Origin: Pyronema omphalodes
Lineage: Eukaryota > Ascomycota > Pezizomycetes > Pezizales > Pyronemataceae
NCBI GenBank assembly: GCA_024516155.1
Contig: JAJJXM010000085.1
Coordinates: 147,583-211,582 of the forward strand
Reading direction: 5' to 3'
Length of the DNA stretch: 64,000 bases
Below are positions 41,621 to 52,376 of the stretch, in pieces (positions within the stretch are counted from its first letter, which is position 1; each line of letters opens with the position of its first letter). Under the pieces are notes generated by a model that was not told where the DNA came from, ran no database searches, and saw nothing but the letters and a program-made list of their open reading frames with translations. The position numbers and the translations under genes were made by a program.

Positions 41621-41712
41621 TTGCGTAACCGCTACACTTATCTTTACCCGTTATTAGTTATAGATTCTATATATTTTTCTCTGCCCCTCTTGATTTTAAT
41701 CACTCTCCCACG

Positions 41713-42626
41713 ATGTCCGACGAAGTCCGGAACCAACTGCCCTGAAGTGCCCCATTCTGACGGTGGCCAATTATGCGCAATGGAAGGACCCCATCCACTT
41801 TATCCTGGCTGGGAAAAGCGCCTGGAATATCATAAACGGGAAGGAGACGCGCCCTGCTGGCGGCACCAGTCAACAGGCTGCGAGGGATCTCCAGTACTTC
41901 GATGAAAGGGCGGCCAGAGCCACCCAGATTATATTCGATCACTGCGACATCACCTGTCGCAGGGTTATCACCGGACTCGACAACCCACGCGAGATGTGGC
42001 TTGAACTCGAGGCTCGGTTTGACAACTCTAAAACAAACTCCGGACGACGGAACCTCTGGATTAAGTTCTGGAGATCAAAGCCTAACCCCGGGCAGTCCAT
42101 GTCGAAATGGATAACTGATCTCTTAAACATCCAGGCTCCACTTACTGGAACGGTTTTAGATATCAGCGACACTGCGCTGGTAAATTATGTCATTGCATAT
42201 CTCCCCGACTCCTATGGAGTTACAAAGCACGAGCTCGCTAAACTTGATAATATTGCGGTTGACGAGCTCCAGAAGATCCTGCATGACCACGAACATATGT
42301 GGGAGGCCACTCTAGGATCCCCGAGTGGCGAGGCGCATGCTACGACAACCAAGTGGTGCGACCACTGTAAACGCTCCAGCCACAACACAAAGGAATGCTA
42401 CGCCAATCGCAACACGAACAAACGCGCAGCATCCTCAAGCGCCGGACCGTCCAGACCTACTAAAACTTCGAAAAAGGAGGATGTCCAGTGCCACTACTGT
42501 ACAAAGAAAGGGCACGTTGCGACAGAGTGCAAGCTCAGATCTTCAGCTACCGCCATACGCGAGCGGTACAAGCTTCGCTCCAGTGCGAAAATTGCCGAGT
42601 TAGACAACACTGATCTCGGTATTTGA
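41713..42626 (+). pseudogene. gag: Copia gag with zinc knuckles, frameshift near the start
   Basis: The likely start is ATG 41713 (MSDEVRNQLP). A one-base shift near 41742 leads into the long frame (LKCPILTVANYAQWKDP). The body matches Copia-type gag (WLELEARFDN, LWIKFWRSK, MSKWITDLLNI) and carries two cysteine motifs, CDHCKRSSHNTKEC and CHYCTKKGHVATEC. A TGA at 42624-42626 ends the frame, but protease continues in the same frame. Confidence 0.85.
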
Positions 42627-43478
42627 CTCGGGAACTCCAGCACCTCCCTAACCGCGCAAGTCTTGATCGCAACAGACTCGTCCGCTGAGACACATACATG
42701 GGTGCTCGACTCTGGTGCAACGCACCATTTTTGTAATGATAAATCTGCTTTTCTCACTGATTCTTTAGCTACTTGCAAGTCCATCAACATTCCTTGAGGT
42801 GACAATAGTACAGTCACCACCAACACCTACGGAAAAATAATCCTCAATAATCTCTTTCAAATTTCTGCACTATACGTTCCCACGTTTCGACTCTCCCTTT
42901 TCTCTCTGCCCCTCTTCGATAAAAGGGGGTGGCAAATTACTATGGCGGATGGTTCTTGTACTGTCAAAGACAAGACCTCCAAAACAATTATTGTCGCTGA
43001 CATGAAGGACAATCTTTACAGATGGACAGCGGAAGTTATGAAGGAGGACCACGACGCCCTGATAACCACTCGATCTGGTGCTGGCGTTGACATTAACTCC
43101 ATTCCCTCTTCGACCAGAACGACGAGATCATCGAATAAACGAACAAGTGCAGACGTTGATCTTACACGTCCAAGCGACAAAGACCCTCGGACAGCACATA
43201 GACACTCCTTCCGCCTTGAACCGACAAGCAATTTCGAGATGTGGCACAGAAGACTTGCCCACCTCAATACTGAGTCCTTGTCTAAAATTATTAATTCAAC
43301 TGATAAAACCACAACCTTAGATCATTACCAGTCCTGTACGACTTGCATACAAGCCAAGAATCGACAGTCCTTTATCCGATCACCAACCGAACGTGCGAGC
43401 AAGCCCTTTGAACTTGTCCACTCGGATGTCTGGGCCCAATGTCGACTCCGTCGATCAGCCAACGACGTGATTATATAA
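42627..43478 (+). pseudogene. Copia protease and integrase zinc domain, broken
   Basis: Same frame as gag after the TGA. Protease: WVLDSGATHHF (near 42699). A second TGA lies at 42795-42797 (IP, stop, GDN; CGA is plausible). From 42942 the frame is open: MWHRRLAHLN with a downstream CTTC gives the HHCC integrase zinc domain, and FELVHSDVW begins the integrase core. A one-base frameshift at about 43438 moves the core into the next frame. Confidence 0.85.
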
Positions 43479-44246
43479 TCTATATTGACGACATCAGTCG
43501 TTTCGCCAAGGTTTACTTTCTGAAATCAAAATCCACAGACGCGGTACTACCGGTATTCCAAGAATACAAAGCGTTGATTGAATCTCAAGGACATAAAATT
43601 CATCGTTTCAGGTGTGATAATGGCACAGGGGAATTTAATGATCAACAGTTCCGTTCTTTCCTGGCGAAAAGCGGTATCTCGTTCGAACCCTCACCACCGT
43701 TCAGACAGCATAAAAACGGAACAGCGGAGAGATTCATTCAGACGATCCATGGCAAAGCAAGTTGCATGTTAATACACGCCCAAGTTCCTCATCGCTTCTG
43801 GGCTGAGGCTGTCAACACAGCGGTGTACCTTCATTCAATATCTCCGACTAGGACGCTCAAAGGCTGGCTGAGTCCTCATGAGCCCCTGTTTCACAGGCCG
43901 CCTCAGCTGCTGAACCTTCGAAGATTCGGTTGCACGGTCTTCAAGCATATACCGAAGGAGCAGAGGACAGACAAGAACTGGAGCGCACGCGCGTCACACA
44001 GCATGATGGTTGGGTACACGGATTCGTCAAAGATTTGGCGTATCTATGACTTCAATTCACGTTCTGTCGTGCGCGCTTCCAATGTCGTCCTCTTAGAGGA
44101 CAATAATGCTTTCGATTCCGAAGGACGTCCCAATACATCAGAGGAAATCATCAAGGCAATATCCGACAGTTTCCCTGATATAGTTGAAGGGGGTGATGAG
44201 AATGCGGAAGCGCTCATATCACATGAGATAGACGCCCTTATTCAGA
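43439..44246 (+). pseudogene. Copia integrase catalytic core (exon before the intron)
   Basis: After the frameshift: YIIYIDDISRFAKVYFL, RCDNGTGEF (catalytic Asp) and NGTAERFIQTIHG (catalytic Glu). The usual Copia C-terminal features follow (HRFWAEAVNTAVYL, RRFGCTVFKHI, GYTDSSKIWRIYD). The unspliced frame stops at 44258-44260. If the intron is removed, the last base at 44246 joins 44640 and the frame enters RT. Confidence 0.85.
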
Positions 44247-44639
44247 GTATGTACAAATGACCACCCCAACTTTTCATGTCACCGCTGTAGGACCTTTCAC
44301 GGCCACACGGTATATGCTTTTCATCACATCTTCCTCGAGTCGGATCAGCCTTCATGCTACCTCACTCTGATTATACATTGACAATTTTGTCTCATATGTC
44401 TCCGTCCCGATCAGCCTCCATGCTGTCCGGACTACTCTTCTTAGGCGAATATGCCACACACTGATTATCATCAGTTCAAGGATATTTATCCTGAATATTC
44501 TATCCGAATAACACTCCGCTGTGCATCTCCTCACGAGATTCTGCCACGGAATCCCTGTCTACTGCATTCCCTTGTTTCTCAAATTTCTTTCTCTACTGCT
44601 CAGATACTCACTTCTTTGAACTAACATCCTAATTCTCAG
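44247..44639 (+). other. Probable spliceosomal intron inside Copia pol (393 nt)
   Basis: Donor GTATGT at 44247, branch-point ACTAAC at 44620-44625, and a pyrimidine-rich run to the acceptor CAG at 44637-44639. Splicing gives codon A|AT and then GCT GCT AAT GAC ATG, in frame with RT and without a stop. The interval itself is stop-rich and has no recognisable coding content. The gap between integrase and RT is not expected in a single-ORF Copia pol. Confidence 0.7.
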
Positions 44640-46483
44640 ATGCTGCTAATGACATGAATTCACTGTCCCTACGCGACGAGCGACTGAAGGCCAACAAACT
44701 AAACAAGTCCCGCTACGAAGACATTGATATTGACGACGCCCTGGCCTCGGCCTTTCTCGCCAAAGCAACTATAGACAATCCCGACGAGGCCATAGGTCCT
44801 GATCTACTTGACGGCGACCCGACCTCTTACACCGCAACAATGAAGAGCGCCGACCGGGACAACTGGAGAACTGCGATGCAAGAAGAATGGAACTCTTTAC
44901 TGATAAACGAAACCTTCCAGGCCTTCAAATCAAATGACAATGCAGAGCCTCTCCGACCAGTGTCATGGCCTGATGCATTCGACAATCAGACATCCTACAG
45001 TGGCATCACTGTTCCCTTTGGATGCAAGCCCTTGAAATGTCGATGGATTTACAAAACCAAATGCAACATTGATGGCAGCACAAAGTTCAAGGCCCGACTG
45101 GTTATAAAAGGTTACGAGCAAGTTCCAGGAATTGATTATGATGAGACATGTGCACCTGTCTCCAAGCTAAATACTCTACGTTACCTGCTAAGATTATCTG
45201 CAACCAGGGGGTGGTCAGTCGATCAAATGGATGTCGTCACGGCCTTCCTCAACCCAGCCATTGACAACGACAGGACTTTCATGTCCATGCCTCCTGGCAT
45301 CGAATGGCTCGATAAACGTCTATCAACAACATCGACGGTCCGCCTGCTGAAAGCCCTGTACGGCCTAAAACAGGCACCCCGATTATGGTGGGCCCAGATT
45401 AATGACTTCCTCATGAAGCAAGGTTTCCGACAGGCGCACGCCGACTCCAACCTCTACCTCATGAAGGACGCCTTTCTACTCCTTTATGTCGATGATATCT
45501 TGATCTTCAATCTGACAAGACAGAGGGGGGTCGACAACATCAAGAAGGCCCTCAGTGCTCGCTTCAAAATGACAGATCTCGGAAAAGCGACTCGTTTTCT
45601 CGGCCTGGAGCTCGAATACTTGCCTGACGGAAGTATTGCCATCTCGCAGGGGCATTACATTGAGGGGCTGATTGCCAGATACAGTCTTCTTGAGGCCGCA
45701 CCCACCTCTTCCCCGATGGACATTCACGTTGATCTTGAGAATACTGACTGCGAAGACAAGACCACTGCTGAACAGCAAAAACGCCTTCATCTGTCAATGG
45801 TCGGATCACTGATGTACGCAGCAATCGGAACTCGTCCTGACATTGCATTCGCGGTGACTGCCCTCAGCCGATACAATCAGTCGCCCCTATCCATGCACAT
45901 GACCGCTGCCAAGAGGGTCATCCGATACTTGAAAGGAACGCAAAATTTGTCGATTATCTACAAGCGTAACCACGACATACCGCAGGACTGTTTGCGACTC
46001 TTCTCCGACAGCGACTGGGCCGGCAGTACAGCCGATCGGAAAACCGTCGGGGGGTGCGTAGTCCTTGCGCCAGGAGCGGACGGGCCGATCCACTGGAGCT
46101 CAAAGAAGCAGTCCGTCATCGCCCTCTCCACTCATGACGCCGAGTACATTGCATGCAGCAATGCGACCCGTGAAGCGATCTGGTTTCGCCTATTGATGGA
46201 CGACACCGAAGCCTGGGATAACAAAGTGCCGACCTCGGTCCGTTGCGACAACATGGGAGCACTTCGCCTCCTTCAGACCGGCGTCATCAAGGCGAAAACA
46301 AAACACATCGATGTGAAGTTTCGCCACTCGATCGACGAAGCTAGAAAGGGAACGGTATCATTCGAAAACATTGCGTCCAAGGAAAATGTCGCAGATGTCC
46401 TCACTAAACCACTCCCTGGACCAACACACGCGTTGGCCGTGAAACTTCTAGGGATGGAAACGCTGAGTGATAATTATGGTTAA
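44640..46483 (+). CDS. pol: Copia reverse transcriptase and RNase H, intact
   Basis: The first ATG is 44654, but the frame is open from the proposed acceptor. RT: CRWIYKTKCN, FKARLVIKGYEQ, DYDETCAPVSK, MDVVTAFLNP, ALYGLKQAPRLWW and catalytic LLYVDDILIF. RNase H: FSDSDWAGSTADRKTVGG, STHDAEYIA, RCDNMGAL, KHIDVKFRH and the usual NVADVLTKPLP ending. The 609 codons from ATG contain no lesion. It makes cDNA from the element RNA and removes the RNA strand. Confidence 0.95.
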
Positions 46484-46729
46484 TGGATTTGGTTTGAATT
46501 AATAAGTGTGTGTTTGTGATTGAAGTATGGCTGCTGATTGCTGATAATGATGATGATTGAATTGTGTTGTTTTCTATTTGGGTTGTTCTTCTTATGGGTT
46601 TTCACTTCTTCTTTTATGGATAATTGGATATTTTCTTTTTCTATGGTATTGTTCTTGTTTTCTGTTATGATGGATTGTTATTTCTTCTTATTATTATGTT
46701 TGTAGCACCCGTCCTTAGACGAGGGGGTG
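46484..46729 (+). other. Copia 3' untranslated region and polypurine tract
   Basis: T-rich, non-coding. Ends GACGAGGGGGTG directly before the 3' LTR, a clear polypurine primer. Confidence 0.8.
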
Positions 46730-46890
46730 TGTTGAAGTGCGCCTAAGGCCCTAGTGCTTAGGTGGAGGTGGACCACTCTCTATGTATAGGCACTCGCTGG
46801 CCCGTCTATGCCTGACTCCACACACTCGTTAATACATTCGGTCACCACCTCCACTTTCTTCTTCTCCTCATGCCTGTGAGACCTTCGACA
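46730..46890 (+). repeat. Copia 3' LTR
   Basis: 161 bp; about three substitutions from the 5' LTR (for example CTCGCTGGCC versus CTCGCTTGCC). Followed by ACCTA. Confidence 0.95.
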
Positions 46891-46895
46891 ACCTA

Positions 46896-47589
46896 TGAGG
46901 GGGATTCTGCAATCGTTGATATTGTGGAAACATCGCTCGCTGCAACTTGAAAATAGCAGGCTGCAGACGATTTCCCCAAACATTGAGAAAAGGGATTCAT
47001 CACGGTGCCCTGGCTTGGGGCATTAGGCGAACACCGTAGACAGGGATGGGTGTATAGAAAATGGAAGGTACTGGAGGGGACGAGGGTGAAGTGTTGTGCA
47101 TGTAAATAGCATGAAGCCGTGAACACCAAATAACAACGAGCGCCATGACATAAATCACCCACCTGAGCCAAACAAAAGCTTTTGTTTTAGCAGCGTCAGC
47201 TGTTACCACAAGCATGGTTGCGATCCACCACTTTCAACATTTTTATTATTGGTCCGCATGATCCAAGTGCACAAGTACACCGTCAGAGATACAGAGTCCC
47301 GCTGCATGTCACAATCGGTGCATAGTTTGATCTTGACTTGCACCCATCGAGTCTACTGCATATCATTTCTTCGGTCAGTACCCAAACGATCAAAGTAATT
47401 CTGTAACTGAAATATGGTGTCTAACACCCGGTATTCAAATTTTCTCACCTTCAAATATAGAAGATTCTGCGATATTTTCAATTAGACAACACACAGTATC
47501 GTTACAGACATCAAGCGAACCGGACATGGCTTTGTGTGTTGTTCTTTTTCGACTATCTACCCCATGGGAATGAAAGGCATTGATGTACC
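46896..47589. other. About 700 bp without recognisable gene
   Basis: Lies between the Copia 3' flank and the Harbinger transposase. Short open frames on the minus strand show no motif. It may include the 5' flank and terminal repeat of the Harbinger element, but I could not find a terminal inverted repeat. Confidence 0.4.
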
Positions 47590-48350
47590 TTTTTCAGTGC
47601 GCCCGGCCATGGCTATCAACAATCTTCCATGATACTATCATGTATGTCATTCTGTGGTACTGGGGACAAGCTGGAATGGAATGATCGGTTACTGTCATGG
47701 GAATATGCACTGCGGTTCGCAAGGCACTTGAGGAGGTGGGTGGAGCACAGAATGTTTGGGGCTTTATCGATGGAACAATGCGAACAATATGCAGACCAGA
47801 AGGAAATCAATGGCTGTATTACTCTGGGTCCAAAAAGTGTAACGCAATCAAATTCCAAGCCATCATGACACCGGATAATGTGATGAGCCACCTAATTGAG
47901 CCTTGGGAGGGCCGGGTTGGGGACCAGAAAATGTATATGGAGTCAGACCTTCGAGTGAGGCCGCGGACTATGAATACTAGATCTGAAAATACCGTGTATG
48001 CTCCAAATGAACGACTTTACATATACGGCGATCCCGCATATGGTCTTAGCTACGGAATCCTCAGCCCCTTCAAGTCAATGTCTGGGTCACCACTTGATAC
48101 AATTCAGCAAGCTAAGAACACCGCAATGTCAACACTCTGAATAAGCGTTGAACATGGGTTTGGAAAGGCAATGATGCTGTGGGACTTGAATCGGTTCAAG
48201 TACAATCTACAGATTGGGTTATCCCCGGTAGCGGCCTACTTCATGCCTGCTGTATTATTTACAAACAATCACACACGTTTCAATGGCAGTCAGACAATAT
48301 TGCAATTTCACTGCAGCCCTGCTACTGTGGATGAATATTTACAAATGTAG
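47590..48350 (+). pseudogene. PIF/Harbinger transposase (DDE superfamily), decayed
   Basis: From 47697 the frame reads VWGFIDGTMRTICRP (first Asp), then IKFQAIMTPD and YIYGDPAYGLS (second Asp). TGA at 48138-48140 interrupts, and ISVEHGFGKAMMLWDL (Glu) follows in the same frame. CGA to TGA is plausible. Upstream, KLEWNDRLL in another frame (about 47668-47695) looks like the preceding part, implying a frameshift. Harbinger transposases cut and paste DNA and usually need a Myb-like partner. Confidence 0.82.
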
Positions 48351-48423
48351 ATGAATTTGCTATGGAATGTTGTTGTGATGTACAGATAGGTAACAAATTC
48401 AATAAAACTCTCCGCTCACCTAT

Positions 48424-49455
48424 CTACTTGCTCGTGGGATCCATGTTACTGGGCTTTCCACGGATCGCCTGCTGCATGGTCCGCATTGCCTCTTGGTCCT
48501 TAGCCCGCTCAATCTTGTCCTCTGCCTGCTTCCTCGCCCGCTCCTCCCATTCCTTCTGTCGCTTGATTTCCTGTGCCTCTCGTTCCTCCTCAAAAAGTTT
48601 ACCTACACTCTCCTTCAAGTCATCCAACTCCCTTTTGGTTGAGTCATACATGCTGCTCCCATTTGCAATAGCATTAACAAGCCCCCTTGAAAAGCTATGT
48701 AGACCAGTTACCAATTCCTGCGTTGCACGCTCCACCGAAGTCTCACTAGACTGCAGTACCATAACTCTTCTCTTCTTCCTTGCTTGATGGAGATTGACTG
48801 CTATCTCTTTATCAGACAATTCCCATGAACGCTTCCGCACATTGAGACTTCACTTTCCAAAGGCTATAGGCTCTTCAGAGTCGCCAGCCAGCCTTTTGTC
48901 ACATGAAGGGACCGTCATATTTCTCCTCGCTTCTGCAGCCTCCAGTTTCTTACGCTCCAGCTCTTCAGATGTCTTTTTATTGTCATTGAATTGAGGCTAC
49001 ACCTTCTCCTCTCGTTCTATCCAGAAGCCCACATTCTGTGTCAACTCCGTCTCTTCCTGGACATTCCCAGACTTCCTTCCATCACCCCATGGCTGTAGTT
49101 GCACCTCACGTGCAGTGACAAGATCTTGAATTGTAGACCGTGGATCAGTCAGTCTAATCTGGTCGTCTTGCCACTGTAACGCAGAAATGTGTTTCCGAAA
49201 TAACCCCTTTTGTCCGTGCACATAATCCCCTTGCTGTGCAACAGACAGCTTGATGTGAATGAGCGGCTGGTCATCATTCAATTTCGAAAATCCTCTTGGC
49301 TGGTGGGCAGTCGAGGGGGTGGACGCTATGTTCATGATTCTGGTCTGCGAAAGTGGCGGTTCAGCTGTGAGCGCGTCGAACGAGGAGAAGGAGCTACTGA
49401 ACTGCAGGATCACGGCCGGGTGTTGTGCTGAAAGAGTCATGTCACCGAAGGGCAA
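48424..49455 (-). pseudogene. Harbinger-associated second protein (Myb/SANT-like candidate)
   Basis: Convergent to the transposase. The frame 49455-48997 continues after a stop into a Lys/Glu-rich stretch (NDNKKTSEELERKKLEAAE), then 48840-48424. The N-terminal part (LIHIKLSVAQQGDYVHGQKG...) is compatible with the trihelix/SANT-like DNA-binding partner of Harbinger elements. The C-terminal part is a long charged helix (EEEREAQEIKRQKEWEERAR). The family assignment rests mainly on the neighbour; no diagnostic tryptophan triad is clear. Confidence 0.5.
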
Positions 49456-50187
49456 TCTCTGTAACTATGGTGCTGCTTGTTGACCTTATGTGTTCGCAAA
49501 CAGCAGAGGACCTGTTAACTGAACCTCATGTGACATCCATCCTCGATCACCATATGGTGGATGACACGAAAAATGCACCGCGCACGAACGAAAATTGAGA
49601 TCAAACTTCAGCGACCTTCAACACAACCACAACAATGTAAATGGGAATTTAATCCGCGCAGGATGAAAATGGCGCTCGTGAAAAATAATTCTCCGCTGCC
49701 GAAAATTGATTTGCGGCAGAGATGAATGAGCTAAGGTGTGTTAAAAACCCCTGTATTTTGTATGGGCGGGAAAAAGTTGTCCCAGTGCTTGGCACGCCAA
49801 GATGTGCCAAGCTGCAGCATGAAATCACATTTGATTGGTTACATGCCATGACTAAGCTCACGGATAGCTCAGGGCATGGTCATTCCGCGCTAAGCAATCA
49901 TTATGTCATCAATTCAAGCAGGGGTACATAGCAGCCTGGTTACGGTGGTTACCGTGGTTACCTAGTATGAGAAAAAATCCGAATCACCAAGTGTCACTCG
50001 GCACCGGTTTTATCCCTGTAGCATCCCTGTCATGGCGACCAAAAGTTGTCCCATTTTGACCCCACCGGTCGGTTTATGGTGTCATCCACCATAGATATAT
50101 CCCCGACCAGCCCTCAACCCATCCTGCCCACATCTACCACCTGAAACCAATCAGAAGCCATCCCCGCTGTGCACAGTATCAGGGGGT
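49456..50187. other. Non-coding flank with an inverted repeat pair
   Basis: No gene. ATGGTGGATGACAC (49554-49567) and its exact reverse complement GTGTCATCCACCAT (50079-50092) lie 0.5 kb apart. AAAAGTTGTCCCA occurs near 49771 and 50041. These may be ends of a small non-autonomous DNA element. Confidence 0.4.
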
Positions 50188-51342
50188 GCAAGTGAATCCA
50201 CATCAAAGGCATTGGTAGTTGCGGTATGAACGCCTCGCGGGATATTGTCCACTGCACACGACATTCATTATGGTACCGGTACACATATGCATACAACATA
50301 CTCGGAGGAGATATTCCTGATGCATTGAATGAACCATGGTGAATATTCCCTATAATTCTTCTCTTGCGTGTTAACTGATGTGCGTACATTGTTGCCATTG
50401 ACTGTGGGCTTTTTTTGGTGTCCCGGTTGTGGTTCGCGGTCACGGGTGGGGTTCGGTGTCATGGTCGGAGGGCACTTTGAACTGAGGGCAGCTGTCACAC
50501 CCTATATTGTGTGAGTATAGAATAGGTAACATCTATAACATTATGAGAGAATGGCAAACGTGTCTGGAGAATGAATAATAAGGTGAGTATCCCGGGCCGG
50601 AACCCCCTGAGGAGGTCCAACTAGCCACGTCACATCATTCGTGACTTTCCGAAAGGACCTCACAAGGATCCCGGCCCGAGGCGTCGCTACCTGTTATTCA
50701 CTGTCAGTTTGGGAGGAACACAGATGGATGGGAACGAGGAACGACTTACCTCATGGGTGTCGACTTGCCCCAAGTGAATCCACATCAAAGGCATTGGTGG
50801 TTGCGGTACGAACGCCTCGCGGGATATTGTCCACTGCACACGACATTCATTATGGTACCGGTACACATATGCATACAACATACTCGGAGGAGATATTCCT
50901 GATGCATTGAAAGAACCATGGTCATTATCCCCCATAATTCTTCTCTTGCGTGTTAACTGATGTGCGGACATTGTTGCCGTTGACTGTGGGCTTTGTTTGG
51001 TGTCCCGGTTGTGGTTTGCGGTCACGGGTGGGGTTCTGTGTCACGGTCGGAGGGCACTTTGAACTGAGGGCAGCTGTCACACCCTATATTGTGTGAGTAT
51101 AGAATAGGTAACATCTATAACATTATGGGAACATTGCAAATTCGTCAGCAGAATGGATTATAAGGTGAGTATCCCGGGCCGGAACCCCCTGAGGAGGTCC
51201 AACTAGCCACGTCAGATGATTCGTGACTTTCCGAAAGGACCTCACAAGGATCCCGGCCCGAGGCGTCGCTACCTGTTATTCACTGTCAGTTTGGGAGGAT
51301 CACAGATGGATGGGAACGAGGAAGGACTTACCTCATAACCCT
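50188..51342 (+). repeat. 582-bp tandem duplication: unknown flank plus truncated LTR-A
   Basis: Each unit has about 300 bp of unrecognised sequence (from AAGTGAATCCACATCAAAGG, at about 50191 and 50774) ending GGGCAGC. About 270 bp of LTR-A follow, starting TGTCACACCC (50493 and 51075). The first unit stops at GTGTCGACTTGCCC. The second joins directly to an integrase fragment at about 51343. Confidence 0.8.
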
Positions 51343-52205
51343 GGAAATCATTTCTTGGGACGTTAGGAATAAAACCAAGAATGTCAACAGACTTCCACCC
51401 ACAAACAGATGGACAAACGGAAGGGCTCAACCAAACAATTGAAGCTTACCTCCGCTCTTTTGTTAACCACGAAATGGACGACTCGGCTGATCTCTTACCC
51501 ATGGCTGAGTTCGCATACAATAACTCAGTCACAAGCGAAACTGGACTTTCACCCTTTTACGCCAACTACGGATTTTATTCAAATACGAGCAACCCTTCGG
51601 CAACTGCTGTGCGCAACCCAGCCAGCAAAGCCTACGCCCACTGGATGCATACGATACACGAAGCAGCCAAGTTAGCCCTTCAAAAAACACAAGAAAGAAT
51701 GAAACACTATGCAGACCAGAAACAACAGGAGGCACCCCAATACCAAGTAGGAGACTTGGTCATGTTAGATGGACGGAACATAAGAACAAGACGCCCATCA
51801 AGGAAGTTAGACCATAAACTACATGGTCCCTTCCAAGTCGAAGAAGTCATCTCCCCAACAGCAGCACGACTTACGCTCCTACGAAAATGGAAGATACACA
51901 ACTTCTTCCATACCTCACTACTCGAGCCCTTTAGAGCAGGAACTCGGGCTCCACCTGATACAAACAAAATTTTACAGGAAGCAGACGACGTGGAGGGAAG
52001 CGAGGAACATGATGTCGATGAAGTAATCAGCAGCTACAAATCTGGCCATCGAATCTTATACCTTGTTGAATGGCTAGGCTGGCCCAGCAAAAAAGACTGG
52101 ACGGCAGAACCATTCGACAACTTTTCAGTAGGAGGTCAGGAGAAGTTACGAGAGTTTCATCTCAAGTACCCTGACTCCCCGAGGGGCTACCGACTCAAGG
52201 ATTAA
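51343..52205 (+). pseudogene. Element A-type pol fragment: end of integrase plus chromodomain
   Basis: Begins mid-integrase (FLGTLGIKPRMS) and keeps the FHPQTDGQTEG segment with the catalytic Glu. The next residue, usually Arg, is Gly. The integrase C-terminal part and chromodomain (DVDEVISSYKS, YLVEWLGW) are open to the stop at 52203-52205. Everything from late U3 through the integrase core is deleted. Closely related to element A at 8154-9869. Confidence 0.9.
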
Positions 52206-52376
52206 GGCTTAATGTTGTTCCCCACGAGGTTTTCATTAGGTCGAGTTGGTAGTAGGATGTAGGGGCTGGAGGACTACATCCATAAATGATCACTTAATCA
52301 CTTGGCTTCGGCGAGGTGCGATCACAGAATGATGAACTACTTGCTTCGGGACGAAGCTTGAACAGGGAGGAGGTGG
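52206..52376 (+). other. 3' untranslated region and polypurine tract of the A-type fragment
   Basis: Matches the reverse complement of 7984-8153. Ends AACAGGGAGGAGGTGG before TGTCACACC at 52377. Confidence 0.7.

Larger units (their letters stand above)
41448..46890 (+). mobile_element. Ty1/Copia element, complete, with 161-bp LTRs
   Basis: LTRs 41448-41608 and 46730-46890 are both 161 bp, differ at about three positions, and run TGTTGAAGTGCG...CCTTCGACA. They are flanked by ACCTA (41443-41447, 46891-46895). Gene order gag, protease, integrase, RT, RNase H is the Copia order. The RT-RNase H part is intact; gag, protease and integrase carry two TGA stops and two frameshifts. A probable intron separates integrase from RT. 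Confidence 0.95.

Noticed and set aside
50188..51342. Possible CRISPR-like or satellite array
   Set aside because: Only two long units with an LTR fragment; no short repeats and spacers, and the context is eukaryotic.
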